From positions 1 to 11,418 of the forward strand of contig JBOGZI010000119.1 in assembly GCA_050697275.1 (NCBI GenBank): a stretch of DNA of 11,418 bases, given 5' to 3'. Shown here in pieces: positions 6,155 to 11,418 of the stretch (its first letter is position 1; each line of letters starts with the position of its first letter). This stretch comes from JBOGZI01 sp050697275 (GTDB lineage Bacteria; Actinomycetota; Thermoleophilia; Solirubrobacterales; 70-9). The notes under the pieces are model-generated. The model was not told where the DNA came from. It saw nothing but the letters and a program-made list of their open reading frames with translations, and made no database searches. The translations under genes and the position numbers were made by a program.

Positions 6155-6827
6155 TCGACAAGGGTGACTCATCATCAAACGGGTTGCTCCTCGATTCGTC
6201 ACACGGGTGGCTCCTTGCGGAGCCCCCTCGCATCTCCGGGGCACCCTCGCCCAAAATCCGCCGCACGTATCTCGCCATCAGGTCGCATTCGACGTTGAGG
6301 CTGTCGCCGGGCTGGACCGAACCGAGCGTCGTCCGCTCGAGGGTCTCCGGGATCAGCGCCAGCTCGAGCCAGGCATCGCCCAGGGCGGCGACCGTGAGGC
6401 TGACGCCCTCAATCGCAATCGAGCCGCGCTCGACCACGTAGCCGAGCAGCTCCGCCGGCAGCTCGATCCGCAGGCGGCGGGCGAGGCCCTCCGGCTTCAG
6501 CGAGGCGACGGTGCCGGTCCCGTCGACGTGGCCCTGCACCACGTGCCCGCCCAGCCTGTCGTCTGCGCGCAGGGGAAGCTCCAGGTTGACCCGTGAGGAG
6601 CTCTTGAGCGAGCCCAGGGTGGTGAGGCGCAGCGTCTGGGGCATCACGTCAGCCTCGAAGGAGCCGTCGTCGGCGCTGGCGGCCGTGAGGCAGGCGCCGT
6701 TGACCGCGATCGAATCCCCCTCGCCGAGTTCGGAGGCGAGCTCGGCGCGGATGCGCAGGCGCGCGCCGTCGTCGCCCCCATCGACGCTCTCGACCTGCCC
6801 CAGCTCGGTCACGATCCCGGTGAACAC
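6102..6827 (-). CDS. ribE: Riboflavin synthase, alpha chain, with repeat-encoded C-terminal tail
   Basis: It dismutates two lumazine molecules to riboflavin and 5-amino-6-ribitylamino-uracil. Two tandem lumazine-binding barrels are visible. The first starts MFTGIVTELG and has VNGACLT (42-48); GGHVVQGHVDGTG (93-105) then leads into the second barrel, with SIAIEGVSLTVA (136-147). YVRRILG (187-193) is the usual trimer-helix end. Family length is about 200 residues, but this protein has 241. The extra tail (about 196-241, Ser/Arg/Pro-rich) is encoded by two copies of the hairpin repeat described separately, and copy A is read in a different frame from copy B. The tail is probably disordered and dispensable (inference). 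The start is GTG with a strong GGGAGGTG site 5 bases upstream. It follows ribD by 13 bases. Confidence 0.95.
   Translation of the reverse strand: MFTGIVTELGQVESVDGGDDGARLRIRAELASELGEGDSIAVNGACLTAASADDGSFEADVMPQTLRLTTLGSLKSSSRVNLELPLRADDRLGGHVVQGHVDGTGTVASLKPEGLARRLRIELPAELLGYVVERGSIAIEGVSLTVAALGDAWLELALIPETLERTTLGSVQPGDSLNVECDLMARYVRRILGEGAPEMRGGSARSHPCDESRSNPFDDESPLSRGSSADARRLRKEPPVS
6180..6248 (-). repeat. Hairpin-bearing tandem repeat, copy B (inside the ribE 3' end)
   Basis: The second copy lies entirely within the ribE frame, 93-94 bases from copy A. Its hairpin pairs GGTGGCTCC (6206-6214) with GGAGCCCCC (6219-6227), with one mismatch at the same stem position as in copy A. The loop reads GCAA on the transcript strand. 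In the ribE frame it encodes EMRGGSARSHPCDESRSNPF. The homologous frame of copy A would encode QMRGGSERSHPF, but ribE reads copy A in another frame. Confidence 0.8.
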
Positions 6828-6832
6828 GGTCG

Positions 6833-6840
6833 CACCTCCC
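6833..6840 (-). promoter_or_regulatory. Strong ribosome-binding site of ribE
   Basis: The transcript strand reads GGGAGGTG directly after the ribD stop TGA and 5 bases before the GTG at 6827. It supports the GTG as the ribE start and suggests efficient re-initiation after ribD. Confidence 0.85.
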
Positions 6841-7974
6841 TCACCATTCCCGCAGCCGGGCGCTCACCAGCATGTCGTCGCCGATGCGCTCATAGTCGGT
6901 GGCCAGCGGCCGCGCGCCCTCCGCGATGCGGCGGACGCCCTCGCCCTCGAGCACGGCGCGGGCGTCTCCGGCGCCGACGAGCAGTGGCGCGACGAACAGC
7001 CGCACGGCGTCGATCTCGCCCGCGTCGAACAGGGCGCCGGCCAGGGTCGGGCCGCCCTCGACCAGCAGATCCTGGATTACACGGCGGCCGAGCTCGTCGA
7101 GCGCCGCCCGCAGGCGGGTGGCCCGATCTCGACCCGGCGCCACCACCACCTCGGCACCGGCCCGGGCGAGCGCCTCGCGCCGCGCCGTCGCCGCCTCGGG
7201 GGAGCAGATCACCAGCAGCGGGGCCTCGTCCACCGAGCCAACCAGGGCCGAGTCGACCGGCAGGCGGGCCGCCGAGTCGAACACGACCCGCGCGGGCTGC
7301 GTCCCGGCCTCCTCGGTCCGTGCGGTGAGCAGCGGGTCGTCCGCCAGCGCCGTCCCGATCCCGACCGCGACCGCGTCGCATTCGGCGCGCCAGCGATGGA
7401 CCAGCTCGCGGCTCTCCGCTGTCGAGATCCAGCGCGAGTCTCCGCTGGGCGCGGCCACCCTGCCGTCCAGGGTCATCGCCGCCTTGTAGGTGACCAGCGG
7501 GCGTCCGGTTCGCGCCAGCTTGCGGAAGGGCTGGTTGAGCAGGCGGGCGGCGCTCGCCTCGGCGCCCGAGGCGAGCTCGACCTCGACGCCGCCGTCGCGG
7601 AGCACCCCCGGTCCGCGACCGGAGGCCTTCTCGGTCGGATCCTCGGAGGCATAGACGACACGGGCCAGCCCGGCCTCGAGGATCGCGTCGGTGCAGGGTG
7701 GCTGGCGCCCGGAGTGGGCGCAGGGCTCCAGGGTCACGTACAGCGTCGCGCCGGCGGGGTCCTCGCCACGGGCCCGGCAGTCCTCGATCGCGGCGCGCTC
7801 GGCGTGCGCGCCTCCCAGCTCGGCGTGGAAGCCCTCGCCGATCACCTCGTCGTCGCGGACGATCACGGCACCGACCAGCGGGTTCGGACTGACCCGGCCC
7901 CGGCCGCCCTCGGCGAGCTCGAGCGCCCGGCGCAGGTGAGCCTCTTGGGATTCGGTGCCGACCTCGGCCACCAT
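6841..7974 (-). CDS. ribD: Bifunctional riboflavin biosynthesis deaminase/reductase
   Basis: A 377-residue fusion catalysing the second and third steps from GTP: deamination of diaminohydroxyphosphoribosylaminopyrimidine, then NADPH-dependent reduction of the ribosyl side chain. The deaminase half (about 11-145) shows SPNPLVGAVIV (29-39) and the zinc site H57-A-E59 with TLEPCAHSGRQPPC (81-94; C85 and C94). The reductase half (about 155-377) shows VTYKAAMTLDGRVA (161-174), SRWIS (180-184), VGIGTALADDPLLTAR (204-219) and LLVEGGPTLAGALF near the end. The ATG at 7974 lies only 2 bases after AGGAGG, while the second codon, GTG at 7971, has an ideal 5-base spacing, so the true start could be one codon later. 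It is the first gene of the ribD-ribE-ribBA-ribH operon and is divergent from the flippase gene. Confidence 0.96.
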   Translation of the reverse strand: MVAEVGTESQEAHLRRALELAEGGRGRVSPNPLVGAVIVRDDEVIGEGFHAELGGAHAERAAIEDCRARGEDPAGATLYVTLEPCAHSGRQPPCTDAILEAGLARVVYASEDPTEKASGRGPGVLRDGGVEVELASGAEASAARLLNQPFRKLARTGRPLVTYKAAMTLDGRVAAPSGDSRWISTAESRELVHRWRAECDAVAVGIGTALADDPLLTARTEEAGTQPARVVFDSAARLPVDSALVGSVDEAPLLVICSPEAATARREALARAGAEVVVAPGRDRATRLRAALDELGRRVIQDLLVEGGPTLAGALFDAGEIDAVRLFVAPLLVGAGDARAVLEGEGVRRIAEGARPLATDYERIGDDMLVSARLREW

Positions 7975-7976
7975 GG

Positions 7977-7982
7977 CCTCCT
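7977..7982 (-). promoter_or_regulatory. Ribosome-binding site of ribD
   Basis: The transcript strand reads AGGAGG. It is 2 bases from the ATG at 7974 and 5 bases from the GTG at 7971, so it favours the GTG slightly. Its outer two bases overlap the edge of the palindrome described next. Confidence 0.7.
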
Positions 7983-8004
7983 GATTGACTGGTCAGTCAG
8001 CCAG
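7981..8004. promoter_or_regulatory. Palindromic operator-like site in the ribD/flippase divergent region
   Basis: The core TGACTGGTCAGTCA (7986-7999) has perfect 6-base arms around a 2-base centre. Extended arms CTGATTGACTG and CAGTCAGCCAG match at 9 of 11 positions, giving a 24-bp imperfect palindrome. The size and form fit a site for a dimeric helix-turn-helix repressor such as a TetR-family protein (inference; no regulator gene is in the window). On the ribD side it follows a TACAAT box and would overlap the transcription start. On the flippase side it contains TTGACT, a good -35 hexamer. Confidence 0.6.
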
Positions 8005-8006
8005 CA

Positions 8007-8012
8007 ATTGTA
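8007..8012 (-). promoter_or_regulatory. Candidate -10 box for the ribD operon
   Basis: On the minus strand these bases read TACAAT, 5 of 6 matching the bacterial -10 consensus, 32 bases before the ribD ATG. The expected -35 position (about 8029-8035) has no good TTGACA match. A transcript from here would have a leader of only about 25-30 bases, too short for an FMN riboswitch. Confidence 0.4.
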
Positions 8013-8032
8013 CGCGAGTAGTGTTCTCGCCC

Positions 8033-9427
8033 ATGGCTGGCGGCACGGGACGCGGTCTGGCCTCGAGCGAGGCGCGGAGCTATGGCCGACGGGCGAGCCT
8101 GCTCTCGATCGGGGTCGGCCTCACCGGGCTGATCACCTACCTCTTCTTCGCGATCGCCTCCCACGAGCTGTCCCCGGAGGACTACGGGCAGGTCGCCGTG
8201 CTCTGGTCCGCCGTCTTCATCGTGGTCTCGGTGCTGCAGCGCCCCGTGGAGCAGCTGCTCTCCCGGACGGTCTCCGAGAACCTCGCCACCGGCCAGCCGA
8301 TCGGCCACACGGTCCGGGTGGCGGCGACGATCCAGCTTGGGATCGCGGTGGGATTCGACCTGGTGGCGCTGGCGCTGCGAGGACCGATCGAGGACGGCCT
8401 GCTCGACGGCAACGAGACGCTCTACTGGATCGGCGTCGCCGCGATCACCGCGTACGGGGCCAGCTACTTCGCCCGCGGCTTCCTCGCCGGCAGCCATCGC
8501 CTCAGCATCTACGCGCTCCTGATCATCTGCGAATCGGTTTCCCGGACCGCCTTTCCGTTCGCCGTCGCGCTCGGGATCGCCTCGGGCCAGGACGCCGTCG
8601 CGCTCGGGATCGTCGCCGCGCCGACCCTGTCGCTGATCGTCGTCCCCTTCGCCTTCCTCCGCGGGGTCGCCACCGCGCCCGGCGACGGGCAGGTGGCGCC
8701 GGCCTCGGCGGCGACCCCCGAGCCCGAGGCCGAGTTCACCTTCGCCCACGGGGGCGGCTTCGCCGCCGCCGTCTTCCTGATCATGCTCTCTGAGCAGACC
8801 TTCCTCAACGCCGGTCCGCTCCTGGTCAAGGCGAGCGCCGGGGCGGCCGCGGCCGGCTTCATCTTCAACGTGCTGATGATCGCCCGCGCCCCGCTTCAGC
8901 TCTTCCAGGCGGTTTCGACCAGCCTCCTCCCCCACCTCACCAGGCTTCGCTCCCAGGGCCAGGAGGCGGACTTCCGCGCCTCGGTCCGGGTGACCATCCT
9001 GGCGATCGCCGGCTTCGCCGCCCTGGTCGGCGCCGCGATGCTGATCGCCGGCCCTGACCTGATGCAGATCGCCTTCGGCGAGAACTTCGACTACGAGCGG
9101 GCCGATCTGCTGATCGTCACCGCCGGCATGGGCCTCTATCTCTCCGCCGCGACTCTGAACCAGGCCGCCCTGGCCCAGGGCCAGGTGCGCCGGGCCGCCG
9201 TCTGCTGGATCGCCTGCGCGCTCGTCTTCGTCGGCTGGACCGCCGTGCCGATCGTCGGCGACGACTTCACCCGGGTCGAGGTCGGCTACCTAGGAGCCGC
9301 GGCGGTGCTCTGCGCCCTGCTCTACTGGATCTACCGGGAGCCGCACGGCCGCGACGAGGACACGATCGAACCGGGCTCCACCGAGGAGATGGAGCTGCGA
9401 CTGGCCGCCGCCGACGAGGGAGGCTGA
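8033..9427 (+). CDS. Multi-pass membrane protein, Wzx/MATE-type polysaccharide flippase family
   Basis: A protein of 464 residues from the ATG at 8033. An in-frame GTG at 8021 and a TTG at 7985 also exist. The TTG lies inside the palindromic site and is unlikely; no Shine-Dalgarno precedes any of them, so a near-leaderless transcript is possible. A short Arg-containing N-terminus leads into about 12 or more hydrophobic helices. The first carries LLSIGVGLTGLITYLFFAIA, followed by LSPEDYGQVAVLWSA, the loop typical of Wzx and related oligosaccharide flippases of the MVF clan. A hydrophilic Ala/Pro/Glu linker (about residues 220-240) separates the two halves, and the C-terminus is acidic. Such proteins move lipid-linked sugars or lipids across the membrane. 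The substrate cannot be told, because no glycosyltransferase or polymerase gene lies nearby. It is followed after 45 bases by the antiporter gene. Confidence 0.85.
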   Translation: MAGGTGRGLASSEARSYGRRASLLSIGVGLTGLITYLFFAIASHELSPEDYGQVAVLWSAVFIVVSVLQRPVEQLLSRTVSENLATGQPIGHTVRVAATIQLGIAVGFDLVALALRGPIEDGLLDGNETLYWIGVAAITAYGASYFARGFLAGSHRLSIYALLIICESVSRTAFPFAVALGIASGQDAVALGIVAAPTLSLIVVPFAFLRGVATAPGDGQVAPASAATPEPEAEFTFAHGGGFAAAVFLIMLSEQTFLNAGPLLVKASAGAAAAGFIFNVLMIARAPLQLFQAVSTSLLPHLTRLRSQGQEADFRASVRVTILAIAGFAALVGAAMLIAGPDLMQIAFGENFDYERADLLIVTAGMGLYLSAATLNQAALAQGQVRRAAVCWIACALVFVGWTAVPIVGDDFTRVEVGYLGAAAVLCALLYWIYREPHGRDEDTIEPGSTEEMELRLAAADEGG

Positions 9428-9433
9428 GGGACC

Positions 9434-9467
9434 GGACGGCGCGAGAGGGCCCGCCATGGCACCGTCC
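9434..9467 (+). other. Inverted repeat in the flippase-antiporter spacer
   Basis: GGACGG (9434-9439) is complementary to CCGTCC (9462-9467), enclosing 22 bases that include a GAGAGGG ribosome-binding-like sequence and an ATG at 9456. The stem is short and no U tract follows, so it is not called a terminator. If formed in RNA it would occlude the region just before the antiporter start. Confidence 0.3.
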
Positions 9468-9472
9468 AGCGT

Positions 9473-11317
9473 GTGAGCGACGCCGAACTGATCCTGATCA
9501 CGGGCGCCCTGCTGGCGCTCGGCATCGCAGCCGCCTTGATCGCGGACCGTGTGCAAGTGCCCGGACTGCTGCTCTTCCTCGGTCTCGGGATCCTCGTGGG
9601 CTCGGACGGGATCGTCGGGGTTGAGTTCGACGACGCGAAGCTGACCCGGACCCTCGGCACGATCGGCCTGGTGCTGATCCTCTTCGAGGGCGGCCTGTCC
9701 GCGGGCTGGAAGGAGATCCGCCCGGTGCTGCCGACGGCGATCTCGCTCGCCACCGTCGGCACGATCCTGACGGCGTCGATCGCCGGCTTCGCCGCCGCCT
9801 GGATCCTCGACCTGGGCACCCTGGAGGGTCTGATCATCGGCGCTGCGATCGCCGCGACCGACTCGGCGGCGATCTTCGCCGTGCTGCGCGGCTCGAAGCT
9901 GCGGCGCAACATCGCCCGCTCGCTGGAGGGCGAGTCGGGCATGAACGACCCCGTCGCGCTGCTGCTGGTCACCGGCCTGATCGCCCTGATCGAGGAGCCG
10001 GGGTTCACGGAGCTGGAGATGGCCGTCGAGCTGGTCGGGAAGCTCGCCCTCGGAACGTTGCTGGGAGTCGGGATCGGCTTCGCGGCGAGAGCCGCATTCC
10101 GCCGCCTGCGGTTCCCCACGGCCGGGCTCTACCCCGTCGCCTCGCTGGCGGTCGCCGCCCTCGCCTACGGGGTCGCCGAGGAGCTCCACGGCTCCGGCTT
10201 CCTCGCCGTATATCTGACCGCCCTGGTCCTGGGCACCGGCCCGGTGCCCGGACACCGCACGGTGGTCGCCTTCCACCAGGGCCTGGCGTGGATCTCGCAG
10301 ATCGCCCTGTTCTTCCTGCTCGGGCTGCTGGTCTTCCCGAGCGAGCTGGTCGGCGTCGCCGGCGAGGGCCTGCTGCTGTCGGCGGTGCTGATGCTGCTCG
10401 CGCGCCCGGCCGCCGCGCTGGTCTCCACCCTGCCGAGCCGCTTCGCGCCCCGGGAGACGCTGATGCTCGGCTGGGCGGGGCTTCGCGGGGCGATCCCGAT
10501 CTGGCTCGCCACCTTCCCGGTGATCGCGGGGATCGAGGGGAGCGGCGAGATCTTCAACATCGTCTTCTTCGTCGTCCTCACCTCCACCCTGATCCAGGGG
10601 GCCACCTTCGAGCCGCTTGCCCGGCGCCTCGGCCTCACCACCACCGCCCCCGCGCTCCCCCGGCCGCTGGTCGAGACCGGCACCATCCGGCGGCTCGGGG
10701 GCGAGGTGTTCGCCTACCGGGTCCCGGGGGACGCGGCGATCGTGGGGCGGCCGGTCCGCGACCTGGGGCTTCCCAGGGAGGCGCTGGTCAACGTGATCGT
10801 CCGCTCCGGCGAGGCGATCCCGCCGCGCGGGTCGACGGAGATCGAGGCGGGCGACGAGCTGCACATCCTGGTTCGAGCCCAGGCCCGGGAGGAGGTCGAG
10901 GACCTGACCCAGCGCTGGCATGAGGGGCCGATCGACAAGCCGCCTCGGCCGCGGCTCCCCGCGCGTGGGGTCCCGCAGATCTTCCAGGTCCGCCCCTGGC
11001 CGTCCGATGCGGGCGACCCGGCCAGACCGGAGCGGATCGCGGGGGTGGAGGTGGCCCAGCGCCTGCGGACGAGGCGCGACGCCCCCGGGGCGCTGGTCCT
11101 GCTCGCCGACGGCCGCTACGCGGTGACCGGCGAGTTGCTCGCCCTCGGGGGCCGCCGCCGGCTCGCCGACTGGGCGATCGACAGGGTGCGACGCGCGTCA
11201 GGCGGCGCCGAGCGCGCCTGGTGGCAGGAGGTGGCGGGAGTGCTGAACGCGCCGCCGGAGCCGGAGCCCGAGCCGGAGACAGACACGGAGCCGGAGCCGG
11301 CGCCGGACAGCTCCTGA
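9473..11317 (+). CDS. CPA1-family potassium/proton antiporter with C-terminal RCK_C domain
   Basis: A 614-residue membrane protein. Residues about 5-385 form a Na+/H+-exchanger fold with about 12-13 helices. Family features are ILFEGGLSAGW (69-79), AATDSAAIFAVLRGS with T129-D130, GESGMNDPVALLLVTG with the ion-binding N158-D159 pair, and GWAGLRGAIPIWLA (333-346). Residues about 402-482 match a TrkA-C/RCK_C regulatory domain (FAYRVPGDAAIVGRPVRDL...GDELHILVRA), as in NhaP2/CvrA-like potassium/proton antiporters. A further extension of about 110 residues (500-593) contains a compact VLLADGRYAVTGELLALGG segment, and the protein ends in a Glu-Pro-rich tail. It would export K+ in exchange for H+, probably under ligand control. 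The start is GTG. A six-codon frame upstream (ATG at 9456) overlaps it by four bases (GTGA). It is convergent with rpe, 16 bases apart. Confidence 0.92.
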   Translation: MSDAELILITGALLALGIAAALIADRVQVPGLLLFLGLGILVGSDGIVGVEFDDAKLTRTLGTIGLVLILFEGGLSAGWKEIRPVLPTAISLATVGTILTASIAGFAAAWILDLGTLEGLIIGAAIAATDSAAIFAVLRGSKLRRNIARSLEGESGMNDPVALLLVTGLIALIEEPGFTELEMAVELVGKLALGTLLGVGIGFAARAAFRRLRFPTAGLYPVASLAVAALAYGVAEELHGSGFLAVYLTALVLGTGPVPGHRTVVAFHQGLAWISQIALFFLLGLLVFPSELVGVAGEGLLLSAVLMLLARPAAALVSTLPSRFAPRETLMLGWAGLRGAIPIWLATFPVIAGIEGSGEIFNIVFFVVLTSTLIQGATFEPLARRLGLTTTAPALPRPLVETGTIRRLGGEVFAYRVPGDAAIVGRPVRDLGLPREALVNVIVRSGEAIPPRGSTEIEAGDELHILVRAQAREEVEDLTQRWHEGPIDKPPRPRLPARGVPQIFQVRPWPSDAGDPARPERIAGVEVAQRLRTRRDAPGALVLLADGRYAVTGELLALGGRRRLADWAIDRVRRASGGAERAWWQEVAGVLNAPPEPEPEPETDTEPEPAPDSS

Positions 11318-11333
11318 TCCCAAGGCGCCGCCG

Positions 11334-11418
11334 CTACTCGGCGCCGGCCGCGGCGACGATCGCCGTGTAGGCGGCGGCGGGGTCCGCGGCCCCGAACACC
11401 GCCGAGCCGGCCACAAAC
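11334..11418 (-). CDS. rpe: Ribulose-phosphate 3-epimerase, C-terminal 27 codons only
   Basis: The minus strand entering from the right edge encodes FVAGSAVFGAADPAAAYTAI followed by an Ala-rich end and a TAG stop. VAGSAVFG followed by D-P-xx-AY is the characteristic C-terminal phosphate-binding strand and helix of ribulose-phosphate 3-epimerase, which interconverts ribulose 5-phosphate and xylulose 5-phosphate in the pentose phosphate pathway. Ribulose 5-phosphate is also the substrate of the RibB half of RibBA, and rpe next to the rib genes is a common actinobacterial arrangement. The rest of the gene lies outside the window, so its completeness cannot be judged. The identification rests on a short segment but a diagnostic one. 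Confidence 0.8.
   Translation of the reverse strand, partial: FVAGSAVFGAADPAAAYTAIVAAAGAE

Noticed and set aside
7985..8032. An earlier TTG start for the flippase
   Set aside because: It falls within the palindromic operator-like site, has no ribosome-binding site, and adds a polar segment unlike the usual short N-terminus.
6511..8793. A plus-strand open frame of 760 codons across ribE, ribD and the flippase
   Set aside because: It is antisense to clear rib genes and out of frame with the flippase; the Arg/Pro/Gly-rich translation has no domain pattern.
9290..10921. A minus-strand open frame of 543 codons opposite the antiporter
   Set aside because: It is an antisense shadow of a strongly supported transporter; its translation is Arg/Asp/Gln/Gly-rich low-complexity sequence.

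Overview
The window is very GC-rich (roughly 70% or more by eye). All genes show strong G/C third-position codon use, several start with GTG, and the intergenic gaps are short. Gene content and order (rpmB beside a DAK2/FakA-type protein; rpe-ribD-ribE-ribBA-ribH) fit a chromosomal core region of a high-GC actinobacterium. A deep-branching lineage such as Thermoleophilia/Solirubrobacterales is my inference from general similarity; no search was run.

Layout, left to right. Positions 1-2954 are read on the minus strand: rpmB (L28), then a full-length FakA/YloV-like DAK2 protein, then a 243-residue cytosolic protein with LolA-like features, then a fragment of another protein leaving the left edge. 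Positions 2955-3121 are a divergent intergenic region. It leads rightward into a PAS-EAL protein, a probable cyclic-di-GMP phosphodiesterase, which ends 3 bases from the convergent end of ribH. Positions 4274-7974 are a compact minus-strand riboflavin operon, ribD-ribE-ribBA-ribH, which together could convert GTP and ribulose 5-phosphate to riboflavin. At 7975-8032 lies a short divergent intergenic region with a palindromic operator-like site and no room for an FMN riboswitch. Rightward from it run a Wzx/MATE-type flippase and a CPA1 potassium/proton antiporter with an RCK_C domain. At the right edge the last 27 codons of rpe come in on the minus strand. The rpe product metabolises ribulose 5-phosphate, a riboflavin precursor, so the flippase and antiporter appear to interrupt an rpe-rib gene neighbourhood.

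The most unusual feature is at the 3' end of ribE. Two diverged tandem copies (about 70 bp, 93-94 bp apart) of a hairpin-bearing repeat are read through as a 45-residue C-terminal tail. On the transcript strand both hairpins carry GNRA tetraloops (GAAA and GCAA). The copies lie in different reading frames relative to ribE. This resembles a small palindromic element that entered or duplicated inside a gene end. The second notable feature is the 24-bp palindrome just downstream of a TACAAT box before ribD, a candidate operator for the riboflavin operon and/or the flippase. The remaining genes look like ordinary housekeeping or accessory functions.
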